DNA from: Zerene cesonia
Lineage: Eukaryota; Arthropoda; Insecta; Lepidoptera; Pieridae
DNA: 64,000 bases
Direction of reading: 5' to 3'
NCBI RefSeq assembly: GCF_012273895.1
Contig: NC_052120.1
Location: 6,953,967-7,017,966, forward strand
Shown: positions 25,601 to 37,600 of the stretch, in pieces
Layout of the letters: each line of letters opens with the position of its first letter
Numbering within the stretch: position 1 is the stretch's first letter
Notes under the pieces: generated by a model
Database searches by the model: none
Told to the model about the DNA's origin: nothing
The model's input: only the letters and a program-made list of their open reading frames with translations
Made by a program: the position numbers and the translations under genes

Positions 25601-27782
25601 ATGCGTACTGATGCAGACATTTTGGGGCGGCGACAGGGCGAAAAAACTTATTTTACGATTTCCTTAGACAACTGTCCCTATCGGACTATTCACTCGTAGA
25701 AATCTATTATTTATGACACTTGTTACAACTTTAAGAAAAATGGCCTTTCCATGAAGATATTATCACCTAAACGCATTCGATGAAAATTATTGCTTTTTTA
25801 TAAATAGCGAGATAAAGTTTTGCAAAGGTCTATCGTTATTTTTGTGGCAGTTAAATATATATAAAGGGCAAGAGATGGAATTATGTCTTTTCTAAGAGAC
25901 TTAAAGTTCTATTTCAGCATATTTTGAACCTCTTTAAAAACTAATTTCTCTGCGTATTCCCAAATCGATCCATTTTAAAATGTCGATGACTTTTTTAATA
26001 TTCTTTTGTTAATAGTGACTTACCATTTCTCAACTAAATCGTTCTAATTTCTTGTAAATTAGTAGCCAAACACTGACCGGCTATGACCATATCGATATCA
26101 CAGTATAGTATTATTTGCATACAACGTACATAATGTTGTTTGGAAGCAAATTTTCCACACGATAGCTTCCCCGTCCCGAGTTGACACCGTACGTGTTACT
26201 TTTAACAAAGGGCCAATGAAATGACATAGGCTGACAGCATCCAAACGACCGTCGAACATTATCGCAAAATACCCTTAACTCGATTCGTTCATATAATATT
26301 CATGACGCGGTGCAATCTTTCAAAAATTGACACCTTTCGCCCAAGCCCCGACCCTTCGGTTACAAGGTACAAGTTTTTTGTATCTCACTGAATAAATTAC
26401 GAAACACAATGGAGTATGGACTGGATTTTACGATTGTGTTAATTCGTAATAACGTGGTTGTGGATAATAAAAGCAATAAAGGGTACATTAATCAGTTGGA
26501 TGATAGCGTTCGGTAGTTGGATGTTGTTTATTGTGTTATAAACCAATAATGAAGTTTATTGGTGCATATTAAATCCTTTTATAATTACGCAGTTATGTAA
26601 TTTATAATATTTGTATGGGAATGGTAAATTATAATTGTTGTAACAACTGCTTTAATTACCAATGGAATTCTATAAATAATTGTTTTATACAACATTACTG
26701 TTTGTCAATTAATAAATAACAGATGTGGTTTATTCATCTTATAAACCCAACTACTTATGATAAAAAACATTCGAATTAAATCACACAATAATTAAATTAA
26801 AATACGTACATTAGAGATATTGGTCAACACAGAAATTTTTAGAGGGTTGACCTATGTACACATTACTTAGTAATAAAGCTTTAAAACAAATAGCGTGCCT
26901 CCGAGAGGTCCTTAGGGAGAGAGGAGATCAAATAAGGCCAGGTTCATGGACAAAGCGGTAGGCGGAAAAATTTTAGGTATGCGCGATTTAAGATAGTCTG
27001 TTTACAAGTTTTAATGTGATAGTTCTAATGAAAACAAACTATTTTGTGGTGGTTAAACGGCTTTGGACTCGTTAGAAGGGTAGGGAATGGTGAGTTTCTT
27101 GAATGGCCACTCGATTATGATAAGCCGTAAAAGTGAACCTGGTAAAAATTGTTGAAATGTTATAATTTTATTAATGTATTTGCGATGGTATGGCGGGCTG
27201 TTAGTCACAGTGGAGAAGTGTGGCACGTTACCTCTTGTCTGTCGGCTATCAGAAAGAACAATCATTTTTGTAGAACAAATCTAGTGACTTTCCTTAGTTG
27301 TCCGACATGTTCGCTTAACGCATACGCCATAGGACCGCCGGTAGCAATAGTATGACCATCTTTTTCGTTTTTGTTACTAAGCATGTAGATAGATTGCTGC
27401 TGAATTATAATTCTCTATGTTATATCGAATTGTTTGCGTTAATTAGTATTATATAAAAAAATAATAATTTAGTATGAACTTATAATACACATCCGTGGTA
27501 TACACACATTGCATCCGTGGTTCTATTGGTCACGAACATTTTAAATTAAGATTTTTTATTTTACTATGGGCATTAGGTTAATTGTGTGTCAGTGTGTATG
27601 TAGCAGATAAACTTATAACAAACTTATAATACTGTACAGTTCTTACAATTTTATAATTTTAGATCTGCATTATTCTTGAGTGACTTTTTATTATTATTCC
27701 TAAAATCCTGACTACAAAACGTACGAAAACAGAGCGGCTAGTGCTTAATAATTTCCAAAGCATTCTTAATCTATTTACAAAA
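22684..27782. other. Long non-coding stretch
   Basis: No supportable gene in 5.1 kb. ORFs at 23449-23700 (83 residues, plus) and 24102-24326 (74 residues, minus) have normal composition but no recognisable domain, Kozak support or splice context. A possible SINE head (GGTTCCAATCCCACCTCGTG before a T run) lies at 23830-23880. The GC-elevated island 26140-26360 is a conserved-element candidate. Confidence 0.4.
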
Positions 27783-28094
27783 TCAGTATACAGAAAATCT
27801 CGAGGAGAATGAAGAGATATAATACCGCCATTTCAGTGGCCACGTGTCCGCTGTCGCTACCGCTCTGATATCGCTCAAGCAGGAGCGTGGTCTAAGTGGT
27901 AGGTGAGGACCGTCCCTCGTCACTCTGGACCGCGGTAACTCGACTTGATTGTTTGTACTGCGGACATAGATTTTTCCACTTGATTGTCTGATTTGATTTA
28001 CCCAAGAGCTCCTAGATTGTGAGCAAATAGATAGACTTGACGGGTCCGGTGTATAAGGTTGCTGAACTAATATATAGTTGCGTGTGAAGCTCAA
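27783..28094 (-). other. Unrecognised 103-residue ORF
   Basis: This is the longest ORF in the window after the receptor exon. The product is basic and serine-rich, without signal peptide, hydrophobic segment or motif that I know. The DNA is GC-richer than its flanks, and the composition does not look like low-complexity chance. It may be a decayed transposon fragment (LTR or LINE), an exon, or coincidence. No homology can be claimed. Confidence 0.2.
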
Positions 28095-31000
28095 ATATTT
28101 GGCTCTAATTAGAAAAGTTCTCTTCGATATTGACCATCTTAAACTTGTAATATTTTATTATATTTATGTAGTAAATATATAGAATTTTACTATCAGTTAA
28201 TAAGAGAATATCTTAACATTTAATTATTGACTCTGTACGATACTGTCAAAGTTTATTATATTTTACATAATAAACATATTGCAAGATCTTAAATAACTCT
28301 GCAGTATATGAAAGACCCTACCGTTATATATAAATTCAAAGAAATTATTTAATTAAATTTGTGGTCGTATGTTTACCTACACGTAAACATCCAAATCAAA
28401 TCAAATAGAAAAATTTGCAAACGAGAGAATGTTACCGTTTTATGCACAGCATCATCTAATTATTAATCCAATTTTATTTCATATTCAATATTGTGTATTT
28501 TTGAACATTTAATTTAAAACCCAACCTTTTTTGCTACCACGAGTATTTTATACTTAAAAACATATCATATAAAATATTTAAAAACATCTACATACCTCTC
28601 AAATTAAGGATGAATGAAGAAAGCCAGCGTTGTAAAAGCAATTCTTTCCCTATAGTATCAATCAAAAGTATTTATTTATCTGTCAACACGATAATGCAAG
28701 CCCACCCTCTGAAACGCTTTCTGACAATCTAGCGACAAGCGTTTCAAATCTGCGTCATTGTCCACTTGTCATTAAGTTTTGTCTTCCTTCCCTTCTTCGG
28801 CTTAAGCTTTGTGGCTTAGCCGAGTTACTCACTGATATGCAGAATAGCGAATGTATGCTTGGTTCTTTCGATTTTATTGTGAAGAAATGAAGAAAAAGCA
28901 AAGTAAATAAACAACCAGTATAGATACATTTTTTAAGATTATTACACTGATAATTGGTTAGCATATAGATGTTGAAGTTTATTATCTGAAGTTATTCCAT
29001 CGCGTTTATACTATGATACTTTATATTTAATTATAAGCTTATCTAAAGAACTTCTATCTCTTAAGGTACTTGTTATATGTTCCTAATACATGTATAATTT
29101 TTAATATAATTATCGCAAATTAAAAATTATGTTCATATAGAATAAAAAGGGGTATTCCCCTTTTTATCTCCTTTCAATATTCTGTTCATCATATAATATT
29201 GACTTATTATAATGTTCACTTAAGTTGCTAGCAATGTGTAAGACCTCTAAGAGTTAACAATGACGCGACGCCAACGACAAATGGACGCAGATTGACGTTA
29301 CATTTATTTCACCAACATTCTTGTTTTCGAAGATTTATTTCCAGAACTAGGAAATGCCATTATAATAGAACACGTAAGGACAAAAATATATTATACAAAT
29401 TGTTTTGTTTCTGTTTGATCTGAAGAAACAGTCAGCAATTAGTTACAAAGCTTATTTATTTCTTAATAGACGTGTGCATATAATTATCAACGAAGAAGAC
29501 CCACATAGCTAACTTCTGTAAAATGTAATGGTTACGTATACATGCACATTCATATTTAGAATTTTGATGTGTACAATATTACATATACATATATTTACAG
29601 TACCTTCTATATGTGTTATTATAACGTTCTTTTCTATTTCTATACCTTAATTCCTGGTAAAAATGTTGGTTTTCCTGGTACAAATAATAAACATGAGAAA
29701 TAACCGAAAAAAACACGCTTTAATAATTGAATCTACTACATTGTATCACTTATTCTTATACAAAAGCTAATGCGTAAGAAAATTATTTAAGCCTCTCAAT
29801 CCTAATTAGATAATTGAGAAAAAAAGTTATTAGAATAATGAAAACTCATGAAATGATTGTAGTGTCCATCTTCTATATCCCTACTTGCTAGTGTATAAAG
29901 ATTGATTTACATTGGGTGTGTCTAACCTTATGTTACATAGAATCATACAGGTGAAGCTAATAAAATCTTGCTAACTACTATATTAAGATACATTTTCCCG
30001 ACTTGGTAATAAACCATATTGCTTATTACCAATTTTTAAATGAACCGTAATAAAGTGTATTTCACACTTTTCTAATATAATTTCAATATAATAACCAGAA
30101 ATATCCAGAATTTATGAAATTGAAATTGAATTTTCTTATAAGGTGTTTTGTTAAAAAAAATACCTCCGACAATTGAAATATAATCAACTGCATGATTTAA
30201 TATTTTTTCATTTATTAAAACTGAATGAATAGGAGAAAATGCTACGATCATCTTTTTCAGCAATCTAACGGATCAACGAGTCTGAAGGCGATTGGAATTA
30301 TCTCGTATTCGTGAAAAATGCTGACGCATCGAGTGGATAACCAACCTGGCCACAGAGTACTGGATATATCTTGGATATAAATAATGTACAAAAGTTGTTG
30401 TACTTGTTTGTAAGTTTTATAAGTAACTGTTTGATTTTTCATTGTTCATTGTTCTATTTCATTGTTCATTTACTTTAGTATTATTACTTGTAAAACATTT
30501 AAAAATAATTATTTTATAACACAAAAAAGAAACATAAGAAAATGAACAGTTAAGACTATTATAGGAATGTTTCTGAAAAAGTTATTTAAAATTTAATTTC
30601 ACGGGCATCTAGTAATAAAAAATTTAAAATTTTACAAACGATCTTCTTGAAATCAATAATAGTATTCATATAAGGCACTATTGCTTTCTCAATATGCTTG
30701 TAATATGTCTGCTCGCCTGCTGCTTTCAGAAAAACGGGGGTTATATTACTGCACGAATTTAAGAATTTCGTGCTACATGTTATATATGTTGAGAGTATAT
30801 TGGAGATAGCTTCCTTGTTTCTCATAGTACCCATATGTTTCTCTAATTTGCCAAAAAAATTCTTATGTCATCATTTCCAGTATTACATATCCTTGTTCAC
30901 GTTCATAGTCTTGCAATGCAGTAATGATCGGCGCCGCCCGAGCGCTAACTAGATTACCTGGCACGAGACTAGCATTATAATGCCACAATTATTTTATCCA

Positions 31001-33365
31001 CATTATTGAATGTCATTCCACGTTTCACTAAGAGGATAGCCTAAATAGATTAATGCGGCGCGTGAGAAAATATACGCGCTTATGGGAAAAACTAGATAAT
31101 TTAATCGAGGCACGCGGGGAAAATTTTTACCACTTTCGATGGTACTTGATCAGATTAATAATAGATGTGAGAAACATTCAAAGAGTTGATGTTTGTATTT
31201 GATCTAATGTAAACATAATGTTTTTAATCACACATGTGATTTTTTAAGCTGCAGAAATCCCTTAGATGTTGACTGGCGCTTCCATTTATATACTAATCAT
31301 GGGATACCCTTTTTCATTACGCGGTGTTACAGACAGACTTAGCAGAATATAACACCTCTGTATAAAACAATAACGGTTTTATTAATGAGTATACCTACGT
31401 ACAATTTATAATATAAATTAGAAATATTATTCAAGTTATAAGCATCGTAGTCCGGTGTATTGGCTGATGATGTAAATTATGATGATATTTCATCAGATTA
31501 AATACATAATTAATGATTTCTTACTTGTAATTCTCAAATAATTTATTATCAGCAAATATAAGCGTTAAATGATTTACTTCTGTCTTCGAAACAGCCCACT
31601 TCACCTAGTTCTAAGTCGATAAATCCTTTTTGCTGGCAGAGCATACTGGCAAGAGAGTGGCTTACAATAATAAAAACGATATTAAAATCCGCGACGTCGA
31701 TTAGTGCTCTAAGATAGCGACAGTTAAACTGTATGATGGCGCCTTTAATGGCGTCTGCTGGATTCACCCTTATTATCTATTTACGAGGCGCATTTTATTA
31801 TTGGGGTTAAGATGGTACAGAGCATAAAAGCTGCTCAGAAGGTAGGCGGAGCGGTGAGCGAAATCGGCCGGTTGTTAGGGATGTTTTTACGATCATCAAA
31901 AGATACTTTGTGAGATGGCATCCGGCAATTCTTGGACTCGGTACGTAATTTTACGAATTTCTTGAATTATGGCTTTCATTATGGGCACTCCTTTGAACTT
32001 GGTGCAGGAATATGATATTTAATTAAAATTATTGAGGGGTTATTGTTGTTATAATCATATTTATCGTAGCGTTTCATGACTGTATTCGTTTGCAGCAATA
32101 ATAAAATATATTTTGTTCATATGCAATAGCACACATTGTTATTCATACTTATAGAAACAATTTAATTAAGCGACCATTTAATCGTAGCATGCGATATCTC
32201 ATATACAATTTAAAATCTATTGATGTAAATAACAAACCATAATTCCCGACTATATATCATAAGCGTGGCACAAAATTAAATAAAATAAAAGGCAGACGCA
32301 GCACAAACACTGTCTAATTTATTCAACTCGGCACGATCAAGCAAACGTTAAAATACGCTGACGGAATAAATTCGCAGGGACGTATTAGCGAAGTTGTTAG
32401 ATAAGTGCAAACAAAAAACACTAGCTTGCCGCTGTAACAGTTGTTCTGAAATCTCATTCGTACGTGCTCAAGTCGCTCGCCAGTGTTTAGCCCTAATGAA
32501 CAACTCTTTACTGGGATACTCTCGACTGACGAGTTTAAACGGTCGTGTTGAAGAATTGTTTCATTTTATAATTTTGAACTGTTAAATCGCTTATAATTCG
32601 TGTTATTTAATTGTAGTGTAAGGGTATTGTTGTATCTCTCATACAGCAATATCCAACTGAATGAATAAGGCGTTGTATATTCATTATCGAAAGAAGTAGA
32701 AATTTAAGTAAGAAATTTGTAAAACTGCTTTCGGTAATAAGATCCTGTTTATCACGAAAGCTATCATATTTACTCAACTTATTTAGAAATTTATTTTATA
32801 AAATTTATTTAATACGATTATTTATGTTTTGGATAAAATACGCATTGTTAGAAATTACGGATAAGATCTCTATCCATTAGATTTGACTATAGATATTACT
32901 ATATGTATATAAATAGCAAGGTTATTAACATAAACAATAGCGTAACATAAAATATAATTTAATTAAAGACCTCTAACGTGGTGAACATATTAAACAGATC
33001 ATGGCATCATGATTATTCACAAAGCGTTTTTAATTAAAATAAGTCGCGCTAAATTCTAGAGTCACATAAAATTTTATAACCCTTTAATAAGACGTAAAAT
33101 TGGTATAAAGCTAGGGTTTAACGACGAATATTAATGATTATAGACACCGCAACATATTTTCGGACCGTTTGGAATATTTTGAAATTATTACAATGCTTTT
33201 GGGGACGAAATTAATTTTAACGGAGCTGTTAGCTGTAGCTGTAACTTGAACTTATAAAGTGCTGCTAAGTCCTAGTTGAAAAGTTATCAAATTCTACACA
33301 TGAAATTTTTAAAATCTTTGAAAGTTTTAAGGGTATTTCTGATAATTGTACTATGTTTCGATAAA
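28095..33365. other. Long non-coding stretch
   Basis: No supportable gene. It contains an inverted repeat at 28710-28746 (10-bp arms, 17-nt loop) in a GC-richer patch that reads like an unnamed repeat, a perfect 11-bp hairpin at 29142-29167, a TTCATTGTTCAT tandem patch near 30437-30469, and a GC-elevated island at 31590-31950 with a 72-residue minus-strand ORF of unknown nature. Confidence 0.4.
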
Positions 33366-33501
33366 CATATATAAAAGAATCGCCAGATGTGCGTGAGCGT
33401 AAAACTCGAGAATGGATCGCGATCTAATTCGGCTATGTTTGTTTGTCCTTAAGAAAAGTTTAAACGTACCACCGGGTGCAGCAGGGCCTGAACTGCCTAG
33501 T
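33366..33501 (+). mobile_element. Helitron-like element, family E2, deleted copy
   Basis: It starts CATATATAAAAGAATCGCC, contains GTAAAACTCGAGAATGG and CTAATTCGGCTATG, and ends GGGCCTGAACTGCCTAGT. It is the same family as 21512-21666, recognised from its AAAACTCGAGAA core and CTAGT end. It is shorter than the family's usual length, so internally deleted. Confidence 0.45.
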
Positions 33502-34145
33502 ATTGTATAGAATTGAATTCAGAAAAACGAAAACATCATGTTATTTTGTTGCAAGTTTTTCATGAAAAATTATTATTATGTGTGTATCCAAATACACAAT
33601 TCTATTTTTAAGGCAGACTTTGGAATAATTCATACTTTATATTTTAAAATTGCTGGCATACATGTGGATAAAAAAAGAAACAAAATCATAATTTTTTTCA
33701 CTAAATTAAAATCGCGATACAGTTAAAGTTCAAATCAGTACTTCTATCTCATAATTTTATATGTATACAGACGTTTTATGTCACCACCCTCTAAACCACA
33801 AAGTTTGATACTAAAACCAGCGAACCGGTCATAGATAAAGTATTAAAAGCCAGCGTCTCAAAACAATGCAAGAGTACACAATAAAAAGTGACAATAAAAT
33901 AATATTTCGCGCTCAAAAAAGTAGCACTTCGTTGGTTTTATTTAGTTAAGATACTCGAAATATTTTATTGACGAATAAACGGTTTTCAGTTGGTACAGTC
34001 AGATAAATAGCTAGTAAAATATATCTTATTTAATATATGTTTCGGTACGGACGATTTTGAAATAAATAAAGAATGTTATCGGAATATGCGAGCTCAAAAT
34101 ATTGATGATTTGATAAAAAATCTATTAGTAAAACATTTATTAAAT
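33502..34145. other. Non-coding stretch
   Basis: AT-rich. The 62-residue ORF at 33538-33726 (plus) is rich in F, I, K and Y, as expected of chance ORFs in AT-rich DNA. Confidence 0.4.
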
Positions 34146-34334
34146 ACTAGCTGCGCCCCGCGGTTTCACTCGCGTAAGTCCGTACCCCGTAGGAATATCG
34201 GGATATATGTTATTCCAGTTGTCCAGCTGTCTACGTACCAAATTTCATTGCAATCGGTTCAGTAGTTTTTGCGTGAAAGAGTAACAAACACACACACATC
34301 CTTACAAACTATCGCATTTATAATATTAGTAGGA
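34146..34334 (-). mobile_element. Helitron-like element, family A, copy 4
   Basis: This is the best-preserved inverted copy of family A. It begins ACTAGCTGCGCCCCGCGGTT, passes CCAGTTGTCCAGCTGTCTAC and AGTAGTTTTTGCGTGAAAGA, and ends CGCATTTATAATATTAGTAG. Both ends are intact, which makes it the in-window reference for the family. Confidence 0.8.
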
Positions 34335-34408
34335 CAATCGTAACTTAATCGCTGTCGCAGTAAACTATATGGGTTAACTGGCTTAACTGCTCGACCGTCA
34401 TTATCCTG

Positions 34409-34675
34409 ATGCTTTTTTTTTGCATTGGCAACCCTTATTTCCCACCCACGACCGCTTTAGCGTCATTTAAGTACCAAAAGATACTTGTACTACTATCAAG
34501 AGTGGTCTTACAATGTCTATTGCTATTTATGGCGGGATTGTCAATAGGAATTAGCATATATTTAGCGATAAAGTTCGCACATAATATCAGCATCGTAATA
34601 ACTATTAAAATGCTAAACTTGTTTAAACATTGGAACCAAATTCGTGTACATCGCGTAATAGGATGCTTAGTTTAA
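34409..34675 (+). other. Unrecognised hydrophobic 88-residue ORF
   Basis: The predicted product has a long hydrophobic run (about residues 26-70, including VLQCLLLFMAGLSIGISIYL) and a basic C-terminus (FKHWNQIRVHRV). No family is recognised. The ATG lies in a T-run (GATGCTTTTTTTT), a poor initiation context. It could be chance, a decayed membrane-protein exon or a small ORF. Confidence 0.15.
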
Positions 34676-37600
34676 TATTCAAATCACAACTCTCACCGGT
34701 CACCTTAAAAATGATTTAAGCGCGTTGTTGTAATACAAGTTTTCGACCATTAGCGTCTACAAAACTAAGTGAAACTTGAATTATACGCGATTGTCTAGAC
34801 GTCCCATTGTAAGAAAAACAAATTAATTTCCCTCCTCTATTGTAGGTATAGTCGAAAAGTACTCCGTCCAAAATTTATGTGCTCTATTGAATTATAGCAC
34901 AACGCCAAAAATGAATGTGAAAATTAGCTAACGCATTGTACAAAACGAATGTCTCGCTAAACGGTTTCTATTGAAAAATACACATTTTGCCTCGACGTGA
35001 GTGCGACGACTTTTTGCGCTAATATTTGATTTACTACATCAAATATCAATATCAACTAACGAGTCGGTGGAGGGCGTTTTGCATTTTCACAATATTTATA
35101 GAGCTCTTATTTACCGATTTATTTGATGTGAGTTTTAGAATGAAACATTTAAAGTTGTAAAATTGTGTACATAAAGATAAAATAAGACGAGTATAGTAAA
35201 TCTTTTCTAAAAAGTTATATGGATACTTTGTTGTACCCAAGTCTCTTTGGGAGATATAATTAAACCACAGATAACATAATACTATACTAGTCAAACAAAA
35301 GCATCGAATAATATAAAAATTCCACATCACATGGGTCTTTAACATTCATCCAAAGTTATAGGTATATAGAATCTTAAAGTATTATAATACGCGTATATAA
35401 AACGTTTTATATATTGTTTGGAATTATACTGCTTTGACGGTACTCTGATACTCTATTACAATTTTTTATTCGAATTGTATGCAAACCTTTCAACAGCAGT
35501 GCTGAATAGAACATTTAAATGTCACTAGTTTATTTATCGAACCCTTTTATAGCGGCGTGGACGGCGCGGTCCACTCCTAATGACCATGTTTTGGTCTTGG
35601 AGCGTTCGGACGTGCGATTTTAATTATTTTCGTCCAATTTACGAGTGGACATTAAAGGAAAGGACCCCAGCGCCCCATTAGAGCGTTCGTATCGTGTCTT
35701 GTTGATAAGTTTACAGCGATGTTTTATATGGGTCGAGAATTAGAATTTAATCTGAAGGGAGGTGCGCTGTTCGCAATATTTTAGTTGAATATTTAATGGT
35801 GGTTGAACGTATTATTTTGTACACCGTACTTGTTACATAATGAATGCGTTTAAAAGGTTTTTTAATGTATGTAAAGTATGTGATGGTTTTTTAGATTTGT
35901 AGATCAAAGTACCTTTTGGTAGAAACTTCGCTCGCTGAACGAATGAATGAAGTTAAAATTGAGAATTAACTGTTTTAGTGGTAGAGTTAAGTATATTTTA
36001 TAAATAAGCTGCATAAACCATGTTTATATGTGAGGCAGATTTTTTTATTTACTGTTCGAATATCGGCATTATCTTATCAATATCAGAATAGAATATTATT
36101 ATTCATTAAATAATAATTGAACGTTTCTACCCCATTCGTGGTAAATTCGTGGCAAATGGTAGAACATAAAGAGACCTTAGAAAAGGACAAAATATGCTAC
36201 TCATCGAAAAGAAAAATCAATGAAAGAGGGTAGATTTATGAATTGAAAATGTATATGCGATAACTTAAAGACCACAAAAACCTAAGCGAAGTCACGGACA
36301 GAAAGCTATTTTGCTTTAAATAGAACGTCAAATATTACAAAAACGATCAAAGAAGCTAATAAAATGCTAAGCTACTTGAGTTAATACTCCTCAATTTCGC
36401 TTTACCAACGACCCTTGCTAATCTTCCTTACGAATCTGAAAAAGTATCAAAATCGGATGAGAGCATTGATAATCCTTCGAACACGGGTTGGCAGGTAAAT
36501 AGCTATTACGCGCTTCGTTGGCCCAGCGTGGAGATAAGATGTGACGTCACACGCTCGCCAAGTCAATCTGTGATTGATAGATCTGCCAACGATTGGAAAA
36601 TGACAGCCCCATTTCATGGTTTTTACAAATAAATCCATTCCTAACAATACACGTAGGCCGGAAGATATGATTGATGAATTTTAAGTAGATACCAATTGTG
36701 TTTGCAGTATCTTTGTTTACGTGTCATTTCACGCCAATGTCTTATATATTGGATAGGATTTTCTATTTGATATGGACGAAAATCTCTTGTTCATTTCAGT
36801 TTAGGAATAAAAACATATTACATTATTATTAATGATATTATCTCTTAATAATATAATACCTTTTATAACCGATAATATTATAACTGTTTTAATTTTAGCT
36901 TCATTTGACCTTTAATTTATGAAATATGATATATATTTTAAATGACTTTTAAGACTCGCTGATATGGACTTTATCTACATTATAGGTAACTTTAAAAAAT
37001 GCTAATGAAAGATTTAACCGAGCCGAGTGAAATGGAAAGTCATTTATGTTTTTCTAAGTGTATATCAGAAATGGAAAATATAATTTTCTAGGTCCATTCA
37101 AAGCCAGCTTGGCATAGAAACATTTCAGTTGCAAATCATAAAGCCCTAAAGAATTTTCCACGCGAAATAACTACGTAACGACAGACCTCTGAGAGAAAAA
37201 AAAATAATGAAATTCATTTTCCCTTCCTCGATAATTTTGCCCACTCTCCAAAAAGCAGTGACTCGAATTCTATTGAATTTGTCGCATTATTCATTTAAAT
37301 GATACTTTAAGAGACTGGCAATTACGTGAAAGTTGCTTATTGTACAATTGGTAAATAATTATAATTATCATCAACCCCCTTTGGTGATTTAACAAAAAGG
37401 CAAAAGTGCAAAACTTTTTGGCGAGGTCTTGTATATTTAAATATACGCACGGCAAAATAATTTTGTCGTTATATATGTATATGGAAATTTCAATCATATT
37501 ACGAGTGATGTAAAGTCGATAATGCCGTATTCGTTTTTCATAGATAACGATCAAAGGGAAGTTTGATTTTGTGGTGATAATTGCGGTGAATCCTTAATTA

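Noticed and set aside
33366..33376. TATATAAAAG as a promoter TATA box
   Set aside because: It is the 5' end of a Helitron-like family copy.
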